Assembly: GCF_029689945.1 (NCBI RefSeq)
Contig: NZ_CP121451.1
Span: 4,712,001-4,776,000, forward strand
Direction of reading: 5' to 3'
Source: Paenibacillus amylolyticus
GTDB taxonomy: Bacteria > Bacillota > Bacilli > Paenibacillales > Paenibacillaceae
Length of the DNA: 64,000 bases
Below the pieces are notes generated by a model. It did no database searches. It worked only from the letters and a program-made list of their open reading frames with translations, and was not told where the DNA came from. Shown piece after piece: positions 1-8,532 of this stretch; position 1 is the first letter of the stretch, and every line of letters begins with the position of its first letter. A program made the position numbers and the translations under genes.

Positions 1-226
1 TTAGTGAGAAAGAGCCGAGGAACAGCGTCATTAAGGGTAACAGGTAAAGAATGAGATTTAACATCGAACCTGTTGTGCCCGAATATCCTTCAACCAGATT
101 CTGTGAATTCAGGAGTAACAAGCTTAAGCTAAATGTGCAAAAAAGGATTAGAAATGAATACGCCCAAGGATTGCGAAATCCCATCTTCACTTCTCGTCTT
201 GCAATCTGTATCATATCCGACATCAT
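1..226 (-). CDS. nosY: NosY-like ABC transporter permease, N-terminal part (cut by window edge)
   Basis: The minus strand from the ATGATG at 221-226 stays open to the left edge. The translation begins MMSDMIQIARREVKMGFRNP, then a hydrophobic segment (about residues 20-38), a short polar loop, and a second membrane segment at the edge. The cytoplasmic amphipathic start followed by a first TM helix is typical of ABC-2 permeases such as NosY. It starts 25 nt after the nosL stop in the nosD-nosL order, and NosY is the permease that works with NosD and the ATPase NosF in copper-site maturation. Only about 74 residues are visible, so the identity rests largely on context. Confidence 0.7.
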   Translation of the reverse strand, partial: MMSDMIQIARREVKMGFRNPWAYSFLILFCTFSLSLLLLNSQNLVEGYSGTTGSMLNLILYLLPLMTLFLGSFSL

Positions 227-251
227 TGATCACCATTTTCTATGGTCATGC

Positions 252-833
252 CTAGTGGCCTGACTCTTCATTCATTTCACCTTCCTGATGTGTCTCATCA
301 CTCATCCCTTCGTCACTCATGGCCTCTTCTCCATGTCCATGCTCACCCATCATGTCCATATTTTCTGTATTCTGTTTCCAGTCATGCGATGCCAGATCCT
401 CAGCGGTCATAATCGTTCCTACACCTTGCTCTGCAATGAAAGCTTCAGCCGAAGGCTTGTCCTTAAAGTTAAGAATTCCATAGGCCATGGGAGTTCGTAA
501 TGAAGCATCGTATACATACGTGGCTTTGCTGTATTCAATCCATTCTTTATCATTGTAATCACGTACATAGTCCATGCCGATGTTATCCGTGCCGTTCTCT
601 GTTTTCCATTGGTTCATGCAACCGATATCATCGAACTTGTAATTCTGGCCGTCTTTCGTAGTAAGCTGCGTTGCATACGCATCGTCCTTCACCTGCATTT
701 TACAAATCGCACAGATATCCACGTCTTCATTGATCGGCAATGCCGCGTATTTTGATCCACAAGCCGTTAAAAGCATCATGCCAAACATCAGGACCATGAC
801 CGTTGCCCATCTTCTGTTCAAGCTTTTGTTCAT
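252..833 (-). CDS. nosL: NosL family copper-binding lipoprotein
   Basis: 193 aa. The N-terminus is a lipoprotein signal with lipobox LLTAC, so the mature protein is anchored outside the membrane. The NosL core shows C-A-I-C-K-M near residues 41-46, the Cys/Met pair expected to hold Cu(I), followed by the conserved YKFDDIGCM segment. The last 35 residues are very rich in Met, His and acidic residues, which suggests additional copper binding. NosL is known as a copper chaperone for nitrous oxide reductase. The start ATG overlaps the nosD stop by 4 nt (ATGA), so the two are translationally coupled. No nosZ is visible here, so the copper client could be another enzyme, for example an oxidase. Confidence 0.88.
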   Translation of the reverse strand: MNKSLNRRWATVMVLMFGMMLLTACGSKYAALPINEDVDICAICKMQVKDDAYATQLTTKDGQNYKFDDIGCMNQWKTENGTDNIGMDYVRDYNDKEWIEYSKATYVYDASLRTPMAYGILNFKDKPSAEAFIAEQGVGTIMTAEDLASHDWKQNTENMDMMGEHGHGEEAMSDEGMSDETHQEGEMNEESGH

Positions 834-2197
834 TTTCGTAATACCCCCATATAGATGATGATATAAGTGGCCATGCTAAGCAGAATCAGCCCCAGCACCC
901 ACACCACATTGGAACCTGCAACTCTTTCCCCTTCCACTGACATGTATTCCGTATCCACGCTCATTCGTGGTGACTTGTCAGTCGTCCACTGATCTCTTCC
1001 TTCTGTAAACAACTCACTCAGAAAGACCATGCCCGGCGATTGAAAAAAGAGCTGATAGGCTGAATTTCGACTGACCAATTGCTCATAAAAAGGATTAATG
1101 GCATAGGAAATTTCGCTGATCCCATCCTTATTCAGGTCCAGTCCCTGAAAGGAGTCCCAGTAATTCTCCACCATGACATTATTCGAGCTATCCATTGCCG
1201 AAGCCTCAATGACATTGGACACCAACTGGTTACGTGTAAACTCGTTGGCTTCTGCCAGAACGAGCTGGATGCCAATATAATTCCGAAGCACCGCATTCCC
1301 CCGGATCTCATTGCTCGATGATTCTGCAATATTCATGCCGACACGATTGCCCTCCACGATATTGTTGTACACCTTGGATTGATGTACGTCATACAACAGA
1401 ATGCCTTGGGAATGAACATGGGTGCTCTGTTTGCGAAAAGAATTACCCGATATGACCGTATTCTTGACGCCCATGATCATGGCCCCTGTCATGTTCCCTT
1501 CGCCGGTATTATCCATGACTGATGAACCGTCAATGTACATACAGTGAATGCCATACCTGGTATGTAACAATTTATTATTTTGCACGATAGACTTGCGGCT
1601 GTTCTCCAGGTAGATTCCATCCCTCATGCCTGTGATCTCATTGCCTTCAATGTAACTGTCATGGGCGTTGTACAGATCAATGCCATTGCCCTTCTGGCTA
1701 CTGGTTGCAGAATCTGCCCCCACCCAAGTGATCTTGTTCCGCTGAATCGTCGCCTGACCCGAATTCCGAATGATCATCCCGTATGCCTGGGTTCGAACAT
1801 GAAGATCGGTGATCTCACTGTTTCTTCCTTCCACCTGAATGGCTGCAGTCTGTTCACTCGCATTGTGCTCAATCTTAAACTCGTTTAACTTCACCCCATC
1901 CGACCGAATCGTTATCGCAGAGGCTGGTTCCACATTCACAACGGTCACTGAAGGACCACCCTGAATGGTAAGTTCCTTATCAATCGTTACGGGGCCTGAA
2001 TAACGGCCTGATGCAAGTTGAATGACTTCTCCGGGTGCAGAATGGTCAATTATGGGCTGGAGGGGAATGAGATTACGCTCTCCTGAAACGGCCATGACTT
2101 TACCATGTGGGACAGATAACGATAGGACTAACATGATTCCAATTAGAAATATCCACCCCCGAAACCTAACCATCCCAACTCTATTTTGGTTGTACAC
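830..2197 (-). CDS. nosD: NosD-like periplasmic/extracellular beta-helix copper-maturation protein
   Basis: A signal peptide (hydrophobic stretch about residues 15-33) is followed by a long right-handed parallel beta-helix of NosD/CASH repeats rich in N-x-I/V motifs (for example NNKLL, GNSFRKQ). A C-terminal membrane segment follows (VVWVLGLILLSMATYIIIYM). NosD cooperates with NosF/NosY in assembling the copper centre of N2O reductase. I place the start at the GTG at 2197, because AAAGGAGGG ends 5 nt upstream. A longer in-frame GTG at 2215 lies upstream of that site. First gene of nosD-nosL-nosY. The region 2198-2373 upstream holds the promoter but no recognisable gene. Confidence 0.88.
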   Translation of the reverse strand: MYNQNRVGMVRFRGWIFLIGIMLVLSLSVPHGKVMAVSGERNLIPLQPIIDHSAPGEVIQLASGRYSGPVTIDKELTIQGGPSVTVVNVEPASAITIRSDGVKLNEFKIEHNASEQTAAIQVEGRNSEITDLHVRTQAYGMIIRNSGQATIQRNKITWVGADSATSSQKGNGIDLYNAHDSYIEGNEITGMRDGIYLENSRKSIVQNNKLLHTRYGIHCMYIDGSSVMDNTGEGNMTGAMIMGVKNTVISGNSFRKQSTHVHSQGILLYDVHQSKVYNNIVEGNRVGMNIAESSSNEIRGNAVLRNYIGIQLVLAEANEFTRNQLVSNVIEASAMDSSNNVMVENYWDSFQGLDLNKDGISEISYAINPFYEQLVSRNSAYQLFFQSPGMVFLSELFTEGRDQWTTDKSPRMSVDTEYMSVEGERVAGSNVVWVLGLILLSMATYIIIYMGVLRK

Positions 2198-2373
2198 ACC
2201 TTCCCTCCTTTCCACTCAGCATTAATTCCTCTAGGTTCCTCATCCAATGCAGCAACGCAACAAATGAAGCGTTATCACAATTCTGATCACAGTGTACTGA
2301 AAATGGTATTTATTCCATATAGCTCAATCAGGCTATAGACCATACATTTTTGTGTCGATATTGTGATGTAAAC

Positions 2374-2398
2374 AAAAAAAGCCGCCAAATTGGCGACT
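2374..2398 (-). terminator. Intrinsic terminator after bshB2
   Basis: On the minus strand GTCGCC, a short loop and GGCGGC are followed by seven T. It lies 15 nt beyond the bshB2 stop. It belongs to the recurrent hairpin family described in the findings. Confidence 0.85.
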
Positions 2399-2412
2399 TC
2401 TAGATAATAATG

Positions 2413-3087
2413 TTAGGCAAATGGGTAGGTCCAGAATCTTTCTCTGCCAAAACGGGCCTGGATCTCTTCTTCATTCAATTCTCGATCTCCCACAAGCTCC
2501 GCTGCCTGAAATTGTGAACGGTGGGCGCGGATCGATGCCATTTTTTGTTTCAAAAACCCGGTTACATCAACAATTACATCCGCTTTACCAATGAATTGTT
2601 CCTGGTTGTGGGCAAATGCAACGCAATGAACCAATGGACGCTCTCCCACAGGAAGACGACTAATCGTGCGAATGACGGCTTCTCCCGTCGCATCATGATC
2701 GGGATGTACACTGAATCCTGGATAGAAAGTAATCACAAGAGATGGATTCAGTTCCTGAATTAGTGCCATGATGCTATCGTCAAGCAATTGCGGGTCTTCG
2801 AATTCGATCATTTTATCATGAAAACCAAGCATTCTTAAATCCTGAATTCCAATGGCTGCCGATGCTTCAATCAGTTCTTGTTTACGGATCTTAGGCAATG
2901 TGACACGGTTAGCAAAAGGAGGAATCCCCATGTTCCGTCCCATCTCGCCCAGTGTTAGACAAGCATAGGTAACTTGAGAGCCACCTTCTATGTACTTGGC
3001 TAATGTTCCGGATACCGAGAAAGCTTCATCATCCGGATGTGGATACACCACCAAGATTCGTTCATGCTCATTGTGTATAGTATTCAT
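2413..3087 (-). CDS. bshB2: Bacillithiol biosynthesis deacetylase BshB2 (PIG-L family)
   Basis: 224 aa, the usual length. It shows the zinc-binding PIG-L motifs HPDDE (residues 17-21) and HPDHD (about 147-151). The family removes the N-acetyl group from GlcNAc-malate to give GlcN-malate, the second step of bacillithiol synthesis in the cytosol, and can act on bacillithiol conjugates. GGAGG lies 10 nt before the ATG. The upstream partner is a yojF homologue, the same pairing as yojF-yojG(bshB2) in Bacillus subtilis, which strongly supports the BshB2 rather than BshB1 assignment. Confidence 0.92.
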   Translation of the reverse strand: MNTIHNEHERILVVYPHPDDEAFSVSGTLAKYIEGGSQVTYACLTLGEMGRNMGIPPFANRVTLPKIRKQELIEASAAIGIQDLRMLGFHDKMIEFEDPQLLDDSIMALIQELNPSLVITFYPGFSVHPDHDATGEAVIRTISRLPVGERPLVHCVAFAHNQEQFIGKADVIVDVTGFLKQKMASIRAHRSQFQAAELVGDRELNEEEIQARFGRERFWTYPFA

Positions 3088-3122
3088 GATTATTCAATCC
3101 TCCGCTTTCATCAGAGCTTTCA

Positions 3123-3468
3123 TTAGAACATCTCTCGGCTTAATTGTAACGCCACAACTAGTTTACCTCGGCTGTCGTGACCGGCCAGAATCAGTCTTTC
3201 TTGTTCCTGCTCATCAATATGTGTAAGGCCCTCGGCGTAAAGCCAACCTTGAGTGGTTTTCAGACCAACCCGGTATGGACCCGTACCTGAAATGGAACCC
3301 TGTGTATATCGTATGGCCGCATTGGTAATGAATGCCGACGCTGGGTGCTTCGAACTGTCATAGTGATGCGCATACGCTCCAGACGTGAGTTCAAGGTGTA
3401 CGTATACGTCCTGATCCAAAAGTTCATTGATCCGGAGCTGAATATCTTGAGGTTGTATCGGCTCGCAT
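3123..3468 (-). CDS. yojF: YojF family protein, frameshifted at codon 2 as sequenced
   Basis: The frame contains DQDVYVHLELTSGAYAHHYD and, later, GPYRVGLKTTQGWLYAEGL, both characteristic of the YojF (DUF1806) family that accompanies bshB2. A perfect AAGGAGG (3474-3480) lies 5 nt from ATG at 3466-3468, but that ATG is out of frame with the body. Deleting one base in ATGCGAGCCG gives MRPIQPQDIQ and a 114-aa protein of normal family length. Read literally, translation would need the internal TTG at 3417-3419, which has no ribosome-binding site. Function in the family is unknown. The two genes are 35 nt apart. Confidence 0.78.
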
Positions 3469-3739
3469 AGCGGCCTCCTTCTCTAATGTAATTGTTAGAA
3501 TTTCATTTTAACATAACCGCGAGAGAATAGACATGGAATGCCCTAGTCGTCGCCTCTCATATAGCGCTATCATAATAATTCAAGTTAGAAAACAAGAACA
3601 GATTTGCTCGTTTTTTTCTATTTTTATTCAGGGATCATATCTATATTATGAAGTGTAGGCAAAAAACGTATATGATGAACACCCTCAAACCTTAAATGAA
3701 TTTTTCTCCAACGTTTTTGGAAAGGAGTTAAAACTTAAA

Positions 3740-4519
3740 ATGAAACCTCTATTACAGCTGCTTCATTTCGGCTACCATCAGGCGATGAGCTGCATATTTC
3801 CTGTAGTGATCTTTGGAACATTGGCCCTCTCCAGTGTAATCCCGATTCCTTTCCTTTATCGATATGACGCCATCCTGCTCGTATTGCTTCTTGTGCAGTA
3901 CCTGATGTATCGAAGCGGCTTGGAAACCTTGGATGAAATCAAGGTCATCTGTGTCTTTCACATCATTGGCCTGGTGCTGGAAATCTATAAGGTATGGATG
4001 GGATCATGGTCATATCCTGAGCCAGCGTACACCAAAATCCTTGGTGTCCCTCTGTATAGTGGATTCATGTATGCGAGTGTCGCCAGCTTTATGTGTCAGG
4101 TGTGGCGAAGACTGCGAATGGACATGACCGGCTGGCCTGGTTTATTATCTTCCGGTCTGCTCGGAGCAGCCATTTATATCAACTTTTTCACCCATCATTT
4201 TATTCCGGATTTTCGTTGGTGGCTGACAGCAATTGTATTTATTGTTTTCTGGAAAACGTGGATTATCTACCGGGTACGAGCAACGACCTATCGAATGCCG
4301 TTGTCGCTCGCTTTTATTATTGTGGGTTTCTTCATCTGGGCTGCAGAGAATATCGCGACATTCTTCAATGGCTGGAAGTATCCCGATCAGCATGATGCCT
4401 GGCAACTGGTTAGCTTTAGCAAGATCAGTTCCTGGTTCCTGCTGGTGATCATCAGCGTCATCATCGTGGCGCAGCTCAAATATGTGAAAGCCAATCGAAC
4501 GGCTGATGATCCTGCGTAA
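3740..4519 (+). CDS. DUF817 integral membrane protein (YoaT-like)
   Basis: 259 aa with seven to eight hydrophobic segments distributed along the whole length. The conserved stretches EIYKVWMGSWSYPEPAY and FFTHHFIPDFRWWL are typical of the DUF817 family (B. subtilis YoaT). Expected in the cytoplasmic membrane, with no known activity. AAGGAG lies about 12 nt before the ATG. The roughly 260-bp upstream region (3481-3739) is AT-rich and non-coding and should hold the promoters for this gene and the divergent yojF. No operon partner on the plus strand. Confidence 0.85.
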   Translation: MKPLLQLLHFGYHQAMSCIFPVVIFGTLALSSVIPIPFLYRYDAILLVLLLVQYLMYRSGLETLDEIKVICVFHIIGLVLEIYKVWMGSWSYPEPAYTKILGVPLYSGFMYASVASFMCQVWRRLRMDMTGWPGLLSSGLLGAAIYINFFTHHFIPDFRWWLTAIVFIVFWKTWIIYRVRATTYRMPLSLAFIIVGFFIWAAENIATFFNGWKYPDQHDAWQLVSFSKISSWFLLVIISVIIVAQLKYVKANRTADDPA

Positions 4520-4543
4520 TATCCATCATCACATCCTTATGAA

Positions 4544-5241
4544 TCATCGTTCAACATTTAATGAGCCGCTGTCATTCGCATCTTCAATTCGCTTGCTTGA
4601 TATAAGTTCGCCCTCAACATTATAAGCTTGAATTGTATATGGGAGATCTGCTGTGGGTGGCAGGAAAACATACCAGATTAGCTGGCTCCGACTCACTTCA
4701 ACCAATTTGCTTTCTATCTCTACTAGTTTTCCATTTTGCTTGATTTCAATAGTTACACGCTTAATAGTTGGGTCTACGATGTCACCAAACAACATCGGAA
4801 ACGGGGCCGAGACTTTATCCAACTTCGGTATATTCATATAATTCAAAGCAAACTTGGTGTGTAGACCCTCACTTATGGAATAACCTCCACCCCATACCCA
4901 TTTCCATCCGAACATGTTCTTGCGGGCATACTCCATCTGAAGATTACTGTTTTTTTCCCGACCCTTTTTTGTGTGAACAAAATCATACCTCCGTCTACGG
5001 CCTCCTGATGAATAAATTGGGAGGTATAAAACTCACCTCTAAATTCCTGAATTGCCCTCTCAGGACTGTTCGCTATAGGAATCTGTATAGGTTCACTTAA
5101 TCCCCAAACTTTAGATATGCGTTGATCCGCTAGTCCCCCTTCACGTTCATTCATATACATATATGTCAGGACTGACAAGGGCGAGAGTACAATTACCAAT
5201 GTCGTGAATAGTAGAATTCTTTTATTACGCTTGAACATCAA
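4544..5241 (-). CDS. Membrane-anchored protein of unknown function, two frames joined at an A7 tract
   Basis: The 5' frame (5241 to about 4953) starts with a signal anchor (ILLFTTLVIVLSPLSVLTYM), then a soluble region ending RVGKK. The 3' frame continues NSNLQMEYARKNMFGWKWVW with a beta-rich, possibly Ig-like, exported domain. The frames meet at GGG followed by seven A (4951-4957). One extra A, or a -1 slip on A7, gives one 232-aa protein. I do not recognise a family. The gene stands alone between a plus-strand gene and murB. The simplest reading is a homopolymer indel. Confidence 0.6.
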
Positions 5242-5341
5242 TGCACACTCCTTATGATAACGATAAGATATTAAACGAAATCATTCTAATATTACCATAA
5301 TTAGCATACTGATATTTAATTCCGGACCATTTCCCCATCAA

Positions 5342-5362
5342 AAAGGCCGCCAACGGCGACCT
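5342..5362 (-). terminator. Intrinsic terminator after murB
   Basis: Minus-strand GGTCGCC-GTT-GGCGGCC followed by a T-run. It lies 21 nt downstream of the murB stop and is of the same type as the hairpin after bshB2. Confidence 0.85.
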
Positions 5363-5382
5363 CTCAAATATTTCACCCGAAA

Positions 5383-6272
5383 CTATTCTCCCAGGAAGAT
5401 CACTTCGGTTTCCAATTCAACCTGGAACGTATCATAGACTTTCTTCTGAATGAATTGGATCAGATCCATATAATCCTGGGCAGTCGCGTGATCCACATTT
5501 ACAATAAAACCGGCATGCTTCATGGAGATTTCAGCCCCTCCGATGCGCGTGCCCTGCAAGTTGCAATCCTGGATCAGTTTTCCGGCAAAATGTCCTTCAG
5601 GTCGCTTAAATACACTTCCACAAGAAGGGTACTCCAGTGGCTGCTTGGATTCCCTCAGGAACGTTAATTCCTTCATCTTGCTTGCAATTTCATCCTTGTT
5701 TCCTTTTTGGAGTCCGAATTCGGCCTCCAGTATGATATAGTGATCCATCTTGAAGAGACTATTTCGATAACCAAACTTCATCTCTTCTCGCGGGATCTCC
5801 AACACTGCGCCATCTTTGGTGATTACAGTCGCACGTTCAACAACATCGGCGATCTGACCACCATAAGCTCCAGCGTTCATGTAAAGTGCGCCCCCGTACT
5901 TCCGGGAATGCCGCAAGCGAACTCCAAACCGGTCAAGCTGTGCTCCAATGCAAGTCTGGACACATCAATGATGTCAACGCCGCTTTGCGCAATCATGCTG
6001 TCCTCACTCACTTTAATCTGATCGAAATGACTAAGGGAAATGGTTACACCACGGATGCCCCCGTCTTTAATGATGACATTGGAGCCTTTGCCAATAACCG
6101 TCAGCGGCAATTGATGTATGTTGGCAATCTCTACGATTTTAGTGATTTCGTCTATCGTTGTTGGATGGATGAGGATATCTGCTTTGCCACCAATTTTAAT
6201 AAACGTGTGATTTTTTAGCGGTTCATTGAATTTCACTTTTTCCAAAGGTATGTGTTGCTCAAAAATATTCAT
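5383..6272 (-). CDS. murB: UDP-N-acetylenolpyruvoylglucosamine reductase MurB, frameshifted as sequenced
   Basis: Reduces UDP-GlcNAc-enolpyruvate to UDP-MurNAc with NADPH and FAD in cytosolic peptidoglycan synthesis. The FAD-binding part shows NHTFIKIGGKADILI and VIGKGSNVII. The second part shows GGALYMNAGAYGG, YPSCGSVFKRPEGHFAGKLI and KHAGFIVN, including the proton-donor Ser of SCGSVFK. The frame breaks at a G5 tract (5891-5895). Six G restore GIPGSTGGALYMN and a 296-aa protein. Start at 6272, with GGGAG upstream. MurB is normally essential, so either the base is missing from the read or a second murB exists elsewhere. Confidence 0.9.
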
Positions 6273-6469
6273 GATTTTCTCTCCCTGCGTTCTCAAAAAG
6301 AACATGATTCCTCTATTTTAAATGGAAAAGCACTCACATTACAATCCATCACAGTTATTTCACTTCATTGACCCGTATAATGTATCCTTTCTTCCCTCTA
6401 TTCTGATATATGATATTCAGCTAACCATGAGGGATGTTACTTTCTCAATTCGTATGAGCAAAAATAAAA

Positions 6470-6498
6470 AAACGCTACTGACAACTTCAGTAGCGTTT
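6470..6498 (-). terminator. Intrinsic terminator after the SDR gene
   Basis: Minus-strand AAACGCTACTG, a 7-nt loop, CAGTAGCGTTT and a T-rich tail. A perfect 11-bp stem, placed 40 nt beyond the reconstructed SDR stop at 6538. Confidence 0.85.
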
Positions 6499-6537
6499 AG
6501 AGTGTATCTCAATTGAATTGTTGTGTAAATCAAGGTT

Positions 6538-7516
6538 TTACGTGGTTGGGATATCCGTATCCGTCAGCTCCACGGACAGTTTCCATAAACGAAGAGCTTG
6601 CTCAGGATCAATCGCATACTCCTTCACCCCATAGAAACCTCCATCCTCTGGAGCCAACTCACTGATGTCACAATCCTCGCAGTATACACCGCCTTTACCT
6701 TCAAGCTGAGGAGAGGTTGCCGCCCAGACTTGTGTCGCTGCCCCTGCTCAAGGGTTTTGAATGCAGGATTAGCCACTTGTCCAGATTCATCGATCCAGCC
6801 CAGTGCAACCATTTCGTCTTTTGGCATATGACGCTGTAGTGGTGTCATAATTCCGCCTGGATGAACGGAAAAAGCCCGCACGCCTTGCTTAGCGCCTCGA
6901 CGATCCAGCTCAACGCTGAATAGAATCGTTGCTGTTTTGGACTGCCCATAGGCAGGGAATTTCTCGTAACCATGCTCAAATTGGATGTCATCCCAACGAA
7001 TCGGTGAGAAATGATGTCCAGCTGATGCCAAGGAAACAACACGTGCTCCCCCTGACTTGCGAGTGCTGGCCATAACAGATTAGTCAGTGCAAAGTGGCCT
7101 AGGTGATTTGTTGCAAATTGAGCTTCCCAGCCAGGACCAACCCGCGTCTCCGGACAGGCCATGATGCCTGCATTAAGAATCAGCATATCGATGTTGCGAT
7201 CACGCGCCAGAAACCGCTCGGCAAAAGCACGAACGCTGGAAAGATCCGCGAGGTCCAGTTCGTCAATCTCAACACCGGACAGTCCGGATAGAGCTTCTTG
7301 GGCAACAGCTGGCCGGCGTGCCGTCACAACAACATGGGCTCCCGCTTGGACAAGCGCACGTGTCGTCTCCAGCCCCAGACCGGAATAACCACCTGTTACA
7401 ATAGCAAGTCGTCCTGTCAGATCAATATTGCTTAATACGTCCTCCGTTGTACTCCGATGATTGAATCCTGAGTCAATTTTATGTTGTAAGGTTTTATGGA
7501 TATCTTCTTGTGTCAT
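6538..7516 (-). CDS. Short-chain dehydrogenase/reductase (oxidoreductase), two frameshifts as sequenced
   Basis: Rossmann SDR of the retinol-dehydrogenase-like group: TGGYSGLGLETTRAL (NAD(P) site, about residues 41-55), LNAGIM, NHLGHFALTNLL and catalytic YGQSK. Two breaks occur, at G5 (7048-7052) and G4 (6741-6744). Adding one G at each restores SQGGARVVSLASAGHHF and GAATQVWAATSPQLEGKGG, the usual C-terminus of this group, giving 326 aa ending at 6538. The substrate is unknown. Expression is probably governed by a MerR-family regulator acting at 7560-7590, encoded elsewhere. Confidence 0.85.
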
Positions 7517-7559
7517 CTCATCCGTCTCCTTCGAAATAGTTCTTTTTCTTTCTAATGCA

Positions 7560-7590
7560 AGTCTACACCTTAGAGTACACTCTAGGTCAA
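7560..7590 (-). promoter_or_regulatory. MerR-type promoter of the SDR gene (19-bp spacer with dyad)
   Basis: On the minus strand TTGACC (7585-7590) and TAGACT (7560-7565) are separated by exactly 19 nt, and the spacer holds the near-perfect dyad CCTAGAGTGTACTCTAAGG. An over-long spacer with a central palindrome is the signature of promoters untwisted by MerR-family activators. It lies 44 nt upstream of the SDR start. No merR gene is present in this window. Confidence 0.8.
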
Positions 7591-7630
7591 ATACAGCGAA
7601 TCATTTGTCTTAACTTCTCAATTCAATCTA

Positions 7631-7653
7631 AAAAAAGCCGCTAGTTGGCGACC
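7631..7653 (-). terminator. Orphan terminator hairpin upstream of the SDR promoter
   Basis: Minus-strand GGTCGCCAACTAGCGGC plus a T7 run, of the recurrent type. No minus-strand gene ends here: the next one upstream is more than 800 bp away and has its own terminator. It may insulate the MerR promoter or mark a lost gene. Confidence 0.65.
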
Positions 7654-7764
7654 TTTTGACTCGGAACCCATAGTTCCAGCCTATGAACTTATACATAATC
7701 GGTATTTCCCTTGTTTCCTTCCAGTTTGTAAACTATGGAGAAAACCTCAAGGAGTGATGAGCAT

Positions 7765-8439
7765 ATGGAATTCTCCGTAAAGCAACTGTTCGATAAGGTA
7801 GCCCAGGATTATGATGTGCAACGAAAACAGCTTATCCCTTGTTTTGATGATTTCTATGGAATGGCACTGAATCTAATGGAATGTTCGCTCGATTCGCCGC
7901 GTATTCTTGATCTCGGTGCAGGAACGGGACTTCTCTCTGGACTGGTCCTGCAAAAGTACCCCAACGCACGTTTAACCCTAATCGACATCAGTGATCAAAT
8001 GCTCGAAGGGGCACGCCAAAGGTTTGCTGATGCTAAAGAAATAGACTACCTGGTTGGAGATTACTCAAGTTACAATTTCACCAGTTCCTACGATATGATT
8101 ATTTCCTCCCTGTCGATTCACCATCTGACCCACGCTGACAAGAGAAAGGTGTTTGGAATGGTACATCATCTGTTAGAACCAGGAGGTCTATTCATTAACG
8201 CAGATCAGGTTCAAGGAAGAACCCCTGATACGGATGCCTATTACCGCGAGCGGTGGTTGGAAGCCATTCACCAAAGTGGTTTGTCTGATGAAGCCATCTC
8301 CGCTTCGATTGAAAGACGCAAGGTGGATATCAATGCCACGTTGGAGGATCAGCTCGTGTGGTTGGAAGAAGCAGGATTTCCTGTCGTTGATTGCATGTAC
8401 AAATCCTTGGACTTTGCGGTATTTTACGCGCAAAAATAA
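7765..8439 (+). CDS. Class I SAM-dependent methyltransferase
   Basis: 224 aa. The SAM-binding motif ILDLGAGTGLLSGLVL (motif I), acidic LTLIDISDQML (motif II) and IISSLSIHHLT (post-II) are clear. The C-terminal part (EEAGFPVVDCMYKSLDFAVF) is typical of the UbiE/Tam-like methyltransferase_25 group. The substrate cannot be inferred. I chose the ATG at 7765 because AAGGAG ends 10 nt before it, whereas the upstream in-frame ATG at 7735 has no ribosome-binding site. Monocistronic, closed by the terminator at 8442-8483. Confidence 0.85.
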   Translation: MEFSVKQLFDKVAQDYDVQRKQLIPCFDDFYGMALNLMECSLDSPRILDLGAGTGLLSGLVLQKYPNARLTLIDISDQMLEGARQRFADAKEIDYLVGDYSSYNFTSSYDMIISSLSIHHLTHADKRKVFGMVHHLLEPGGLFINADQVQGRTPDTDAYYRERWLEAIHQSGLSDEAISASIERRKVDINATLEDQLVWLEEAGFPVVDCMYKSLDFAVFYAQK

Positions 8440-8441
8440 AA

Positions 8442-8483
8442 AAGACCGGATTAGGGGCGCAAGCTAGGCCTTGATCCGGTCTT
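8442..8483. terminator. Bidirectional intrinsic terminator
   Basis: AAGACCGGAT and ATCCGGTCTT form a 10-bp stem, with T-rich sequence after it on the plus strand and A-rich sequence before it. It can serve the plus-strand methyltransferase and the converging minus-strand hydrolase. Confidence 0.85.
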
Positions 8484-8532
8484 CTTTATTAAATTTTGTT
8501 CTGAAACAATGATTGCAGCGATGCTGGAAGCT

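Noticed and set aside
51..263. 70-aa plus-strand frame at the left edge
   Set aside because: It is antisense to the partial NosY permease, whose membrane-protein translation and spacing to nosL are convincing.
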